A model generated the notes under the pieces. It was not told the DNA's origin, ran no database searches, and saw only the letters and a list, made by a program, of their open reading frames with translations. Of a stretch of DNA of 64,000 bases, positions 47,771 through 61,129 are shown piece after piece. The stretch's first letter is position 1; every line of letters begins with the position of its first letter. The position numbers were made by a program, and so were the translations under genes. This stretch comes from Halichoerus grypus (Eukaryota; Chordata; Mammalia; Carnivora; Phocidae), in NCBI RefSeq assembly GCF_964656455.1, contig NC_135715.1, forward strand, positions 168,236,437 through 168,300,436. Reading direction: 5' to 3'.

Positions 47771-48457
47771 ATTATTCATTTAGTTTCAGTTTCATGGATA
47801 TGAGTGACACAGATCTCTGTCATCCTATTTACTTTTGACTGTAATAGAAAAGATCAAGGGACTCTGAAATAAGGTGCAGTTAGCAGTAGGAATTGAAGAA
47901 AAAATATTATATTGAGGTAAATTCCTCAGCAAAATTTGACAAGCCATGGTGGCTAGCTGTGGGACATAGTGGGACAGGGGAGAAAGATTAATCAAAGAAA
48001 GTATATCTTTTACAGCCTAGGTTGCTTGGGAAAATAGTGATGCCATGGGACAATTTGGAATGTAGAGTGCTTTTTTTGGGGGGGGAGTGGGAGGGAGGGA
48101 ATTATGATACATTTGGCTTTATGCATATTTGAATTTATCATGATGGTGAGAAGTCCAAGTTAAGATTTTTAAAGGGAGTTATAGTGAAATAGAACTAGAA
48201 ATATAAAGTCAGTCTTGGCATAGCCATGTAGCCATAAGAACAGAATGACTCTCCCTGGAGTTAATTTTGTACATTTCTGACTCTTCTAGTTTCTTTGAAC
48301 ATAGGGAACCATGCCTTAATCATCATCCAGTCTCCTAAGGCTTAGCACCTAGTAGGTGCAAAAGAAGTCACTGTGGTATTAAACTGAATTGAAGTCAAGA
48401 GAAAAAAGAGTGAAGTGTTAAGAAATGTGCACTTTCTCCTGGAATTGGTTTAAAATT
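47771..48457. other. Unique non-coding DNA
   Basis: A short G run lies near 48073. Nothing else is assigned. Confidence 0.45.
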
Positions 48458-48472
48458 TTGTCTTCAGTTTTA

Positions 48473-48675
48473 TTTTTTTTATTTTTTAATTTTTTTTTTT
48501 TTAAGATTTTATTTATTTGACACAGCGAGAGAGGGAACACAAGCAGGGGGAGTGGGAGAGGGAGAAGCAGGCTTCCCGCTGAGCAGGGAGCCCGATGCGG
48601 GGCTTGATCCCAGGACCCTGAGATCATGACCTGAGCCGAAGGCAGACGCTTAACGACTGAGCCACCCAGGCGCCC
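48473..48675 (-). mobile_element. CAN-SINE, young subtype
   Basis: Full-length with right end GACTGAGCCACCCAGGCGCC. The 15-bp duplication TTGTCTTCAGTTTTA is perfect (48458-48472 and 48676-48690). Confidence 0.96.
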
Positions 48676-48690
48676 TTGTCTTCAGTTTTA

Positions 48691-49794
48691 AAGGCTCTGC
48701 CAGAATAAACCTATTTTAGAGGCCACCTCTTTCCATAACCAGAGACTCCATGTGCACCATTTATTTCCTCCCGTCAGGTTTATAGACTAGGGAAGGATTT
48801 TTTCATTTGCCCGTTCTTGGTTGTTGGGTTTATTGCATTACAGATGCTTAAGCCCTAAACATTAGCCTCTTGAGAGAAAACAGTGAGAGACATTTTAGCC
48901 TGGTTTTCCTTTGATTCTGGCAAAAAAAAAAAAGGAAAAAGAAAAGAAAAAATAATCTGGAAAGATAGCATTCCAGAATATTTTTGCTTACTCTTCACTA
49001 CTTAATCAATACTTCTACCAACAGCAAGAGACAGAGTCTTCCTTCATACTGGAAGCAGGAACCGGGTTAGACACCCTGATGATAAGCGACAGTATTGTGG
49101 AGATGGATGGGGATGGATAAAGGATAGATTTTATTTGGTTTCATCTTAACTGCATTTATTCTATCTCCATTTTATTGCCCATTCATTGCTCCATGTCAGT
49201 TCAATTCTATTCTATTTCAACTTGAGATATACACTCAATATAAGGATGGGCATTTTCACTCAAAAGCATTTTCAGATCTTGTCACCAGCTAAATCTTCTC
49301 TTACGGATTTCAGGTTTCTTATAATGAATATTAGTGATTTTAAGCTCCCAACTTTTAAAAAACTTGTAGAATGTAAACATTTTATTAAAAGAGTAATCCT
49401 ATAATATCTTGGTAAGTTGGAAAAGTTTACTGTTTTATAATTATCTTCATGATAGGAAGGTTAATGTTGAAGGCAATTTAGTGACCTGCATAAAGGCATG
49501 AGGTCACATATAAAAATTGGGCAAAATTACCAAATTCCTGTACAAAATAGGTTGTTATATACTAAGGGAAATACAATTTTTGATGGATGGAGTTACTGAA
49601 CTCCTTAAGTGGATTTGGACTCTTCTGATCTGGAATCATGTTTGTTGAAAATGACAACAATTTGTTTTTCTAAATGCTGTTGATCCTTAATAAAATAATT
49701 TGCATCAATTTTTCTTCTACCCTGAATTATAAAATAAAATTTTTCAGTCTTCTCCATTAAATTCCCTTTCATATGGTGCAATAATAGCAAAACT
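48691..49794. other. Unique non-coding DNA
   Basis: An A-rich run lies near 48920-48955. No other repeat or exon is recognised. Confidence 0.45.
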
Positions 49795-49970
49795 ATTGAG
49801 CATTAACTAGAACTCTGTTAACCATTTTACATGAGACAGGACTCATTATGCTAATTATACGGAGGAGGAAACCAAGGCACATAAATATTAATTTGCTCAA
49901 ATAAGAGGTTGCATTAACATTTAAATTCAGATGGTTTAACTCCAGAACCTGCATTTTAGACTACTTTTGC
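49795..49970 (-). repeat. MIR SINE
   Basis: 'ggaggaggaaaccaaggcac' and a trailing 'ttaactccagaacctgcat' are antisense MIR. Confidence 0.75.
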
Positions 49971-50109
49971 CTCCCATTTCAGAGACAGTTTGGGTTTGGT
50001 ATAGACCCGAGAGACATAAGGATAAACATCACAATTCCTGAAGCAAAGATGTTTTGTTCTGGCCTGCTGTGAGGGGTGTTCAATTCCAGGGTGGCCCGTG
50101 TAGAGTAGT

Positions 50110-50315
50110 TATATTTCATTGAGCGTTTTTAGTACTGTAGACCTAACCTTACAACGGTGCTAGGATGAGGTAGGTATCAGTATTTTCATTCCTCAGGTGA
50201 GGAAACTGATGAAGAGGAAGATTATATAGCTTAACTTAAGGTAGTAGCTGTGAGTGGTAGTGATAAAGTCAGCCAAATTCCAGAATCTTCCTGCTGCATC
50301 ACAAACACTGCCTCC
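50110..50315 (-). repeat. MIR SINE
   Basis: 'catttcattgagcg' type start, then 'cctcaggtgaggaaactgatg' and 'agtcagccaaattccagaatc' are in antisense MIR order. Confidence 0.75.
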
Positions 50316-50369
50316 CTACTTGTTTTTACCCCAACCTCCATTTATACTCTAGTTCTGGTGGGTATGTGG

Positions 50370-50740
50370 CTGACAACCATCTACCTCAGAATGAACTGGG
50401 GTGCTTGTTGAAAATGCAGCTCCCCAGTTTCAATTGTAGGAATTCGGATTTAGCGCATCTGGTATGTGGCCCAAGATTCTGCATTTTAACCATCATTCCT
50501 TGCCATTGTTTTTTTTTTTTTTTTTTTTAAGATTTTATTTATTTGACAGAGAGAGCACAAGCAGAGGGAGAGAGAGAGAGAGAGAAGCAGGCTCCCTACT
50601 GAGCAAGGAGCCTGATGTGGGACTCGATCCCAGGACCCTGGGATCATGACCCGGGCCGAAGGCAGCCACTTAACCGACTGAGCCACCCAGGCGTCCCATC
50701 CTTGCCATTGTTAAGCACAATAAGCTTGGAGAGCAACTGT
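50370..50740 (+). mobile_element. MER5A-type hAT relic split by a SINE
   Basis: The left part (50370-50510) has 'cagaatgaactggggtgctt', 'gcagctccccagtttcaa' and 'gattctgcattttaacc'. It resumes after the SINE at about 50713 with 'aagcacaataagcttggag'. Confidence 0.75.
50511..50698 (-). mobile_element. CAN-SINE inside the MER5A
   Basis: It has a poly(T) end and right end GCCACCCAGGCGTCCC. The 14-bp duplication TCCTTGCCATTGTT (50497-50510 and 50699-50712) is perfect. Confidence 0.96.
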
Positions 50741-50799
50741 CCCTTAGTTAATATCAGGAAAATGTTCATGAGATAATCACTTTTTAATCTCTATTTATT

Positions 50800-50945
50800 T
50801 ATTTATTTTTTTAAGATTGAGTTTTAAGTAGACTCCCCACTGAGCACAGAGCTGGACTCAGGGCTCAATCTAACAACCCCGAGATCACAACCTGAGCTGA
50901 AAACAAGAGTCAGATGCTTAACCGACTGTGCCACCCAGGCACCCC
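50800..50945 (-). mobile_element. CAN-SINE, older short copy
   Basis: The (TTTA)n left end, AAGTAGACTCCCCACTGAGC body and GTGCCACCCAGGCACCCC head are clear. It lies only 100 bp from the younger SINE. Confidence 0.88.
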
Positions 50946-52557
50946 TAGTCTTTATTCTTATTTAAGTCTTATATGTATTTTAAAAAATAACTGGTAATAT
51001 TGTCCTAAAAACTCTTGCCATATCACCAGTTGAATAAAACTACAAGGCTTGAAAACTCTCCAGGACATGATATAACATTTCTGGCTTCTGATATAGGAGA
51101 AATGATGACAGAAGGAGTAACTTGTATGCAAGTTGAAAGATCGTGGCCTTGGGGCTGAAAGCCCTGGGGAATTAATTTTAGCCATAACAGGCAAAGACAG
51201 GGAAAAAAAAATATGAACTCTGCAGAACAGATAATTCTGTGTTCAGTTTGTAATTTTAAACAGAATTCTTCTGCCAGTTGTTAGCTCCTGTGGTTTCTAT
51301 TTAGCATTGTGTAATGGTCTCTCAATTGTCCAGTGATTTACCAGTTATTTTAGGATTTCTATTTCTTTGGTACTTATCATTCCATGCCTACTGAAAAAGT
51401 GAACAATAAAAGTAATCAATTGGGAACATTTTAATGAGGCAATCCACCCAAAGCTTTGCATTCAAGTATTTGTTCAAATTTGAGGAAGTTTCGCCTCCAA
51501 GCTCTGTTTTACTTTGCCTAATGAATGAGAAAAGAAAAGAAAAAAAAAGATTAGAGAATTTCAGGTAACTTTGAGCTGCAGGAAAAAAAGAAGCCACTTA
51601 TGGGGAGGAGTTTATAGTAGAATCCTTTTTGGACAGATGGCTTGCTTCAATTGTTTACAATCCTCTACCAAAAAGGATTGGGGAACAAGATTATAAATTT
51701 GGCCTTGATACGAGGTAAAACTTTGCCCATGTTGTAGGATGTCCTGAATGTTAAGATTTAAGCACAAGTAGATAGGTATAACTATTTTTTCAGTTCTTCT
51801 GTGCTGTACCAGGCTTTCTAGATTCCATTGTTCTTGTGAGATGGAGACCCTGAATATAATTTTCCCTATTTAATTGCTGGAAAAATGTACACCTATACGT
51901 TAAGTTAGCAACTCAAGGTTCCTAAGTCAATGAGGAGAGCAGGGATTTCTGATTGGCTCATGTTATGGTCTCTTTCAACGGTGCAGAGTTTGGTTAACTC
52001 TGACAAGCCCACAGTTCTCTGGTAATCTGTAGTGAGGTCTCTGATTAACACCACATTTTTGTACCGTGGTTTTCATTTAGCACCCCTGCAGTGAAAGTTT
52101 AGGCATTTCATTAGTCTTGATTAGATCACGAAGAACCAGGAGGCATTTTAGAGAATGTGTAATTAATTTTGGAGAGTTATAAGGCAGCTCCAAACTTGAA
52201 AATAAGGCAACAAGGTCTGTATCATTGTCAAACCTAAAGAGAAAAGGTTAATTAGTCTTTGACCTTAGAGTCATTTGGACGGGGAATGTGTTACTTGGAA
52301 AGTATTAGATTAAAAATTGTTCTGAAGAATGGAAAGGGAAACTGATACAGTGGTAAATGAATGGTTTTCTACTTAGTAGTCCTAAATTCTGAATTAATCT
52401 CTTGTTTTGAAATAGTCTTATGCAAAACTGAAGTAGATGTAGATTTTTCTGTCTTTCCACTGTTTCCTGGTAGGGCTAGGGAGGTGACATGAAGGAACTT
52501 GTGCACAAACAATAGTAATAGTTGTGTCTGTTTTTTTAAATTGAAGTTTGCAAGATC
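50946..52557. other. Unique non-coding DNA
   Basis: Nothing is recognised. Confidence 0.45.
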
Positions 52558-52572
52558 AAGAAAGATAGTTAG

Positions 52573-52767
52573 GGACACCTGGGTGGCTCAGTCGTTAAGT
52601 GTCTGCCTTCAGCTCAGGTCATGATCACAGGGTCCTGGGATCAAGCCCCACATCGGGCTCCCTGCTCAGCAGGAAGCCTGCTTCTCCTTCTCCCACTCCC
52701 CCTGCTTGTGTTCCCTCTCTCGCTGTGTCTCTCTCTGTCAAATAAATAAAATCTTTAAAAAAAGAAA
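52573..52767 (+). mobile_element. CAN-SINE, young subtype
   Basis: The head GGACACCTGGGTGGCTCAG and tail are near consensus. Flanks AAGAAAGATAGTTAG and AAGAAAGATAGCTAG (52558-52572 and 52768-52782) differ at one base. Confidence 0.95.
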
Positions 52768-52782
52768 AAGAAAGATAGCTAG

Positions 52783-53660
52783 ATGTTTTGGATTTTCACA
52801 TACTGGTTTCTATGCTGATGCTCAGAATTCTGAATTGTTCTACTCAATGAAATTGCTTGATATTATGTCCTTAAGAGATGTGTATCTTCATACACTATTT
52901 AGTGTTATTGGGTGTGAATGAGTAATTTCATTAATAATATTGTGCCGTAAAAAAGAAATTAAAGTGGTTAAATTTAGTTTGAAGCTATTTATTTCAAACT
53001 TTGGTTTAGGAGGTAGCTATTTCTAAATAAAAAAATACATGTTTACCAGTGAGTTTAGTACTAATTAAAAGGTTCCAATACAGGGTGCCTTATACCTGGT
53101 AAGCAATTCTACCAACCGGACACAGGCCTGAGCCACAGTCCAAATAGGCCAAATAGGAAGATTTTATGTTTTTCTTTTGATTTGTTTTGATAAGACACAT
53201 GCAATACTCAGCCTTAAAGATCACACTCCTTGACTATGGTTGATCATGCCTTCTAGGTTGGCATTAACAGGCTTTCAAGAAGATGATCCTGCAAGAACGA
53301 ATCTCAGATATGGTCAAGCTAATGTGGACAACACTGTAAGAATGAGTGCCGAATGAAATTGGAAAGATAGGGTAGACCAATGCTGGGAAGGGAAGAAAGT
53401 CACCTTTCAGGTGTAAGATTTTTCTAGAGAGTTGCATGACCACCAAGGACAGGGAACTAGCATCTGGCAGGGTCTGCCGTCACTGTCCCTGAACCCTCTT
53501 AATTGACGGAGTCTTATGGACTCAAAGAAAACAAATTGGGTTGAAAGGATTAAAAGCGTTTTTGGTTTTCTGAAGGCCTAAATTTAGGTCAGAGATTCGG
53601 ACAACTGAAAACTGCTCGTGGGTAGAGTGTCTTAATCTTGCAAAAATAGCAATAACGACA
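52783..53660. other. Unique non-coding DNA
   Basis: Nothing is recognised. Confidence 0.45.
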
Positions 53661-53664
53661 ATAA

Positions 53665-53925
53665 TAAATATGTAGCTAACACTTCTGTGGCACTTATAGG
53701 CTAGATACTGTTATAAGCATTTTATCTATATATCACTTATTTAATTCTCATTATGACCTATGAGGTAGGCAGTGTCATTATTCCAATCATACCGATTGGA
53801 AATTGAGGTACAGAGAAGTTAAACAGGCAATTTTCTCAAGTTCACACATCGAGTAAGCAGTGAATTCAGGATCTGAACCAGGCAGGCAGGCTCCTGAGTC
53901 TGTGTTCTCAGTTACAACCTGTATG
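53665..53925 (-). repeat. MIR SINE, long copy
   Basis: 'ctcattatgacctatgaggtag', 'gaggtacagagaagttaaac' and 'caggatctgaaccaggcag' follow antisense MIR in order. Confidence 0.85.
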
Positions 53926-53929
53926 AAGA

Positions 53930-56380
53930 ATGAGATTCCCCAGACATACAGTCATCAGTGGAAGCTGTGCCTGCCTAGTTTCATAGGGCTGAAAGCAAAG
54001 GTAACGAGCCGTGTACCTGGCTTTCCAAAATAATACAAATTCATCTATTTTCTGTAAAGGAATCATTTGTGGAGTATTTCCTCCCTTTGCAGTTTAGGGG
54101 CTTCTTAGATGGTCTCTATTTCTGGAAGGCACCTGAGGGATAATGCATCAGACAGTGACCTACCAAGGGGAATCAATCAAATGGTCATTAATAAACACGG
54201 TAGGAACAAGTTCATTTCAGAGTAATCAAAAACGATCCTTTGTTCCTCCTTCTCTTCAAAGGAAAGCCGTTGGGGAATAGGGAAACCAACCGCTCAAACT
54301 CTCTCTGCCTGGTTTAATCAGACCGTGAACTGTTGAATCAAGCCAGTGTCCTTAGCTGCCCTCTGTTGACTGCTTCTTGATTAGTCCAAGCGTAATGTGA
54401 CTGATAGAACCATGTTGGATGTCCGTGCCACGTGTCTGATGCGTGAACACTTGGCTGCTCCTGTCACACAGCTTCTTAAGAGAAGCATTAGGATACCCTG
54501 TGGGAAAATAAGCAACGTTTCAATGGCAAGAAGACTGCCTGTGGAGGGGCTGCCTACAGAAGCTCACATTGCTTAGGTGCCTAGCCAGCCCTGAAGTGAC
54601 TAATGGATATGCTGCTCCCTTCAGGTGATCCCCTTCCCTCGTGCTGGGAAAGGGATGAAGGGCACCTTTGAAGGAGGAGGGACTGTGCATAATCACTTCA
54701 TTTTTCTTCTGCTTAATGCAAGCTCATTATGGAAAGATAAATGACTGTCCACTCTTGTCACAGTTACCAAAAACCATTAATAAATATTGCTGTGGGTCAG
54801 ATCTGGACATTTCAGGGATTGTTCCTTCCTGGCAGTTGCTGACTTCACTACACCGTGTCGATTACATGCTTTGGTTAACTTGAAAGTGTCTTAGAAGAAA
54901 CAGGCAGTAAATTTCCAAGAGGTCTCTGTGGATCTGCTTTACATGGAAATATAGAATTGAGAAGACAGTATAGTGGGTTCAAAATTCACAGTCATAACTC
55001 AGGTGTACAGAAAGGATTGTTTATTTTTCTATTACTGAAACTAACTAAAACTATTTACTTTGTTGGCTGAATACTGTTACTCTTGCCACCTCAACTTAGT
55101 TCAGTTACTTCTAATTTATTCAGTAAAATTCTGAGGGTAGCTTTCTGGTCCCTCTTCCATTATCTCTAGAGATGATCTAAGTTGCTGTGGGGCTTTTAAG
55201 TCATCCTGGCATTAACAGAGGAGTGTCTTGTTTCTTGGGTCTTCCCTGGTCCTTGCTGGCTTCCACTGATGTATAGCGGGCCTCTTCTAGCACTTGGGCC
55301 ATATGGGAAGCATCTGGTGCTGATACACTTGGGCCTGGCTGAACCTCGGTCTAGAGATCAATACGATACCCATGTCCCAGTTTTGGCTGTCTTCAGGCCA
55401 CAGGCCCTCTGAGCTACTTCCCTATTTTTTCTTAGAGGATGCTCAGGAACTCATGGCTGCCTTCTATGCAGAGAGTGGGCTCTGGGGTATTCTAGGAGGC
55501 TTCTTTTGGCTCATTGGTCTAGACCCTTCCCCAGCCATTGTGGTGGCCCTTGTGCCATGTTGCTTTGGTGCCAGGCTGAATAAGGGATTTTCCCTAAGAG
55601 CTTACAGGGTGTGACTATGATTTGAGAAACAAAGCATTTGTATCCCTGCTCTGGGTGTTTTAATTGCTCCTCTATTCTGGAGGTTTAATCATAGTGGGGT
55701 GGGCAGGTAGGTAGAGAGTGGGTCTGGCATCTACTCATATCAGCACATGACAATCTGCCCAACCTCTGTAAGACACTCACCTTGCTCATCTCCTTCCCTT
55801 CCTCACCCACCTCTTATTAAAGACTTTACCTACCTTTTAGTATTGGGAAACCTCATGTTGTATCCCTGCTCTAAGTTTTATACTACCAATGCTATGCTGA
55901 GTCGCTTCAGCTCCGGCTCATTGGAACACACAAATCCGTTTTCTCACAATAATGCCTGAAACCCTGGCTTTCCAGCCTCTGTTCTCAGCTACTGGCCAAG
56001 CTTTGAATATCAAAGCTGAGGAATGACGTTTTGGTTCTCTGCTATATACATCCTCTCCTAGAAGTAACAAATGTAGTTGTCTGATTCAGGGAGGAGGGTA
56101 GGAAGCACGAGGAAATCCTGGGGGAGAAAATGCATCAATTAATATTTCAAAAATATTATCCTGCCTATAACACTTGTTCTTTTTTACTGCACGCACTTAC
56201 GTAAAAAAAAAAAAAAAAAAAAGTCCAGTCTCTCCTCCCTTTTTCCTTTTCCATTCTTTGATGACCTTGAAACTACCTCATTATTGGGTAAAGATTGTTG
56301 CAACTGTAGCTTAACCCCTGTTCTCTAAAATCAGCTTGCCGCCCGTCTACAGACCATCTAAAATGGGTGTGATGAGAGAA
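53930..56380. other. Unique non-coding DNA with an A run
   Basis: An A run of about 20 lies at 56203-56222. An 80-codon frame at 55372-55614 has hydrophobic stretches but no recognised family and no splice or leader context. Confidence 0.45.
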
Positions 56381-56384
56381 GTGC

Positions 56385-56510
56385 TATTGTGATTTTTCAT
56401 TTTTCAGATGAGAAAAACCGATTTAGAGAGATTATGTCTAGGCTCACTCAGCTAGTAAGTGACAAAGCTGGAATTCAAACCCAGATCTGTAACTTCTTAT
56501 CCAACCTTTT
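56385..56510 (-). repeat. MIR fragment
   Basis: 'tcagatgagaaaaaccgattt' then 'ctcactcagctagtaagtgac' and 'gctggaattcaaacccagatc' are antisense MIR core. Confidence 0.8.
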
Positions 56511-56742
56511 AAAAGTTGACATTATATTGCCATTTCCAATTCAAGTCGATTTCAGACTGATCACACACACATTAAGCTAAATCCATCCTGAGTACATTAC
56601 ATGGAAACTAATTTCCTACAAAAGGATTTTATGCGTATACAATTCAAAAGTTACATACAATTTTTAAATTTGAAAGACAATTATTTCTCTTCTAATAATC
56701 TCAATGTTTTTTTAGATAGTTAAAAAAATCCTTCTGATTAAA

Positions 56743-56945
56743 ATTAAAAGATTTATTTATTTATTCATTTACTTATTTTAGAGAGAACACAAGCAGAGAG
56801 AGGGGGCAGAACCAGAGGGAGAGAACCACAAGCAGCCTCCTCACTGAGCACAGAGCCTGATGTGGGACTTGATCCCAGGACCCTCAGATTGTGACCTGAG
56901 GTGAAACCAAGAGTCAGCTGCCCTACCAGCTGAGCCACCCGGATG
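56743..56945 (-). mobile_element. CAN-SINE, older copy
   Basis: The (TTTA)n tail and the head (GAGCCACCCGGATG) are diverged. Flanks CTTCTGATTAAA and CTCCTGATTAAA (56731-56742 and 56946-56957) remain. Confidence 0.9.
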
Positions 56946-56957
56946 CTCCTGATTAAA

Positions 56958-59325
56958 CCCAGTGGACTGGCAATCCAAAATAAACCAGTAGGTCTTCAAA
57001 GAACACTGGAATTGCAAATACCAACTGCAGGTATCTGCTGTCATAATACCTTTGCAGAGAAGAATTAAATTGCCTGGTGGATCTTGTATCCATTAAGAGG
57101 GAAACAAGAGTAAGGAAGAAAGAACATGAAAATGAATTATTGAATGAAAACTTTGAATAATTTTTATATTACTTCTAAAAAGTTAAATAGTACAAGATAA
57201 ATAAATGTGAACAGAAAAAAAAAAGCCCATGTAGTATTAACAGGTGATTTCACTGTTCCAAGTGGTAGAAATATTAGCAGTTGAAAGTTAGTGATAAATT
57301 TACATCATATTCATGAACACACCAGAAACCCAGAAAGATATAAAGTTCACCATTCCCTTCCTTAATGATACCAGATGCATTTTAATAGGAATTTCTTAAA
57401 CTCTTGTACTTTGAAATGTTGATAAGCTGCAGAGGTGTATCATATATTACCTAAAGATGAATTATCAGTTTTGGATTTCTATTTCCTCAAATCACCACCA
57501 GGTTCAGTTACGGTACATTGCTAAGGGGGTTAATTTTTAATTTTCAAATCAATGAGTGGTGAGAAGAGCTAGTGATAAGGGAAGGGGAAAAAAGCAATTA
57601 TAATTGGTGAAATTCTTTCCATGTGAATAGATGTGTATTTCTTTTGCATTTGCTGCATATTCTGGAAGGAATCATTGCCTAATTCAGTCTGGTCAGAATA
57701 ATAGGCATGGGATTAGTAAAGGCTTTACGTACAGGATGGTGAGTTTGCTCTACCGTGGAACTGCCATTCTCCTGCAGTGGTGGGCCCACCACACATAAAT
57801 AACATCAATAACACCTGCCAAAGCAGCTCTCTGAAGTACTGAGTACTGATATGCCTGAGTCTTCACTAAGTATTATGGCAGCAATATTCAATTGCTGTTC
57901 AGTTATAGTCTTCATCAAATATGATACCCTGATTCCAAGGTGGATGTCTCATACCATCAATTTGTAGTAAGCCACCACATTTCCCTGAGCAGTGTATCAT
58001 TTTATATGAAAATGATAAGAGTGCAGTTATTCTTTTAGGATCAGTGGGGATGTGATTCATTGGGTGCTGTTGACAGACGATGGTGTTTGTGCTAAATCTG
58101 GCCTTGCACAGAGGCTAAAGCAGTCTGTTATCCTATGAAACACTACTTTTCCTCTTCTACACTCCTCTCCAGCACTACTCATCTTTTTCAGGTGGAAAGA
58201 ACTGTACCATAGCAGAGGATTCTCTTCCTGTGGAATATGGGTGCGTTGATCCTCCTGGCCTTGGGGTTGGCACCACGGTTCACAGTCTTTTCTATGATGG
58301 CCATTTTTGTTTGTTTGTGGCAAGATTTGAAATAAGAGTAGAGGTGGTATAATTATGTAATGAAGTTATCTTTTAAAATTAATAAGGCTCCATTTTCAGA
58401 TTTCCTATCTTGTCCCAATATGCTATTCAAGTTTAAAGGCCATTATAAACTTTACAGGGGCCTATATTCTTATTATAATAAAGCCTGTATCCTTGTTTCT
58501 TTCCATATTTAAGCACATACATGCCTAATGATATCACATTTGAAATGGTGAACTGTGGTATATTACAGACTGCACAATATAGCCTAGAATGAAGGTTCAA
58601 CTGGTTTTTGAAAAAATTCAGGAAAACAGAATTTTATAGTGGCTGAACGTATTCAGTATATTCAAATGAGATATCCTGATATGTTTAAGATATGTATTTT
58701 AATTTCAATAATTTACTTCTCATTCTTTTATTTTTCAATAGAAACGATCTAATCTTGAGTAACCATTTTTGTTTGTGTTAGTGTTCTTGAGAGAATGCCA
58801 TTGATTCTTATTTAATTGCTATTGTATGATTAAAAATCAGTCCACTGACATCCAGTGGAGATGGTAGGATAAACAGCTTGCAGTTTGTTAACTTTCAACA
58901 TTATCCAATACTTACTCATGCATTTAAAAAATAATTTTCTATATTAGCATATTGCAGATAAAGTAGAAAAATAAAAAAAAATATTACTTATCACCATAGT
59001 CTCAGACCACCATTTTTATATCATCTATATTATCAATTTTTAGCAACATGAGTAGTGCATTGCTGTGTTGTGAATATGGAAAATTAAAACATTACAGATA
59101 CGACTAAAATCTTTGACAACATTTATCCCTATGGAAAAACTCTTCTGCTACTAGAGGAGAGTATTATTACTAATTTGATAATATCCTTTCAAACCTCTTC
59201 CATTTATAGATAAAATTGTAGAGTGTTGGTTTGTGTATATATGTGTATTTATTAATGTTATGCTATATGTATTGTCTTACAAGTTGCCTTTTTCACCCAT
59301 CAGTATGCCTTAGAGATATTTCTGT
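56958..59325. other. AT-rich DNA, largely unassigned
   Basis: The part 58900-59325 looks like degraded old LINE sequence but I cannot place it. An 88-codon minus-strand frame at 58057-58323 is unrecognised. Confidence 0.4.
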
Positions 59326-59329
59326 CTAG

Positions 59330-59505
59330 GCTTCATCACTAATTAGTAAGGGAAACTTGAGAAGACAACTTAACTTTTGTGCCTCAGTTTTCTCATACAT
59401 AAAATGAGAATAACAAAGAACCTGCCTCACAGGATTTTTGGAGGATGAAATGGGTTAACACATGTGACGCATTTAGAACAAAGCCAATACACAGGGTAAA
59501 AGCTG
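59330..59505 (+). repeat. MIR SINE
   Basis: GTGCCTCAGTTTTCTCATAC, 'aaaatgagaataacaaagaacc' and 'gaggatgaaatgggttaac' follow MIR. Confidence 0.85.
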
Positions 59506-59683
59506 TGTCAGTGTTTGCTCTTACTCTTTGTATGTAGAGATCTACTTTAGTCTTTTAATCTGCTGCAAAATATTCCAAAGAATTGACATTCTGTGCTTGT
59601 TCAGTCATATCTCCATTGATTATTTTGAAGCAAGTTTGGAATTACTCACAGAAGGCAAAGAAAATGAAGCTCAGTTTTCTTTC

Positions 59684-59849
59684 TTTTTTTTTTTTTAGAG
59701 TGGGGGAGGGGCAGAGGGAGAGAGAGAATATTAAGCAGACTCCATGCCCAGCACGGAGCCTGATGGGCTCAGTCCCACAACCCGGAGATCATGACCTGAG
59801 CCAAAATCAAGAGTTGGACGCTTAACCGTCTGAGCCACCTAGGCACCCC
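59684..59849 (-). mobile_element. CAN-SINE, older copy
   Basis: A poly(T) run is followed by the purine-rich middle, CAGCACGGAGCCTGATGGGC and the head TGAGCCACCTAGGCACCCC. The (TTTA)n section is missing. Confidence 0.9.
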
Positions 59850-61125
59850 TTAAGTTTCTTATTTTTTTTATGAGTGATCTATTTCACCTAATAAAAATTA
59901 AACTTTAGTCTAAGCTGGTAGACACTGTCTTGAGCCCAATACTGTAATGTAAACACCTCTTTTAGGCAACTCTGTCCCTGATTGGTTGACCTAGGTAGAT
60001 GCTCAGTTTTTCCAAGTTCTGCCTGCTTACCCTATTCCTCTTCAAGATGGCATCTGGTTGTTTGGCTTACATGATTCGATGGTAGAGAAAGGAAGGGTGC
60101 CTGAATTGATGTAGTGTCTTCTGGATCCTTGTTGATATCTGCAGAGAGGCTGAGTTGGTCTGCTCTCTATGCTGGATCCTGCTGTGTTGTTATGTTCCAC
60201 CTGCTCTTGGGGGGTAAAACTGGCTTTAGCTCTTTATCTCTTGTCTGAAATGATCTGCTTGCAGCGATCTTTTCATCTCAACCCCTGGCCTCATAATTTC
60301 TCCGGTACTTTAAAGCCTCTGTGTTGCCACAGTGAGGATGATTCTAGGTGATTTTGGGTCTCCAGTTTCCAGGCTTGGAATGCCATGAGCTCTTTCTCAG
60401 TTTCATGCATCTGCTGGCCGGCCACTGTCATTTTTGCTCCATGACTTTTTCACTTCCTGAAGAGTGGTCCTGGAGGAGGAACCAGAGATGGGACTGGGAA
60501 TATGGGATCCGAATCTGACCTTCTTTTTTCCCCTGAGCTTCCATGTTTTTTCCACCATCCTTCAGCTTTGAAGTGGTAGGCTGTCTACTTCTGTGCCATT
60601 TCGTCTCTCTACCTCAGTGCCCAGTAATTATAATAGGGAAGGTTGGTCTGTTTTGTAATATGAAAGAATGCTAAGTAATCGGAGTCCTCTAGGCCAGGTC
60701 TGATAAGTTAATAGGATTTTAAGGATTTTAATATACATCTTATCTTTTAGGACTGTTGTCTTACTGCAAAATACCATTGGAATGCCAGAAGATAAATATT
60801 AACTTTTTCTTTCTCTGTGTATTCCTGCTGTAATAATCCTAAACTACCCCAAAGGAAATGGAGTGTGTATGTGGTGAAGGTCAGTAAAAAGAATTTCAAA
60901 AGGAAAAAGAATGTTAACACATTTAAATATTATTTCCACTGGTTCATTTCTACGGCAATGAATACCTATCTCTATATCTATCATTTTGTGCATGTTTTAG
61001 TATTTCTCTAAGTTACATAGTGAGAAATGTTAATTGCCATAGGATATGCTCATTTTACATTTTACTGTATAATGACAAATTGTGCTACGAAGTGACTAAC
61101 CAGTTTATACTCACATTGTGAGTGA
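59850..61125. other. Unique non-coding DNA
   Basis: Nothing is recognised. Confidence 0.45.
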
Positions 61126-61129
61126 CCAA

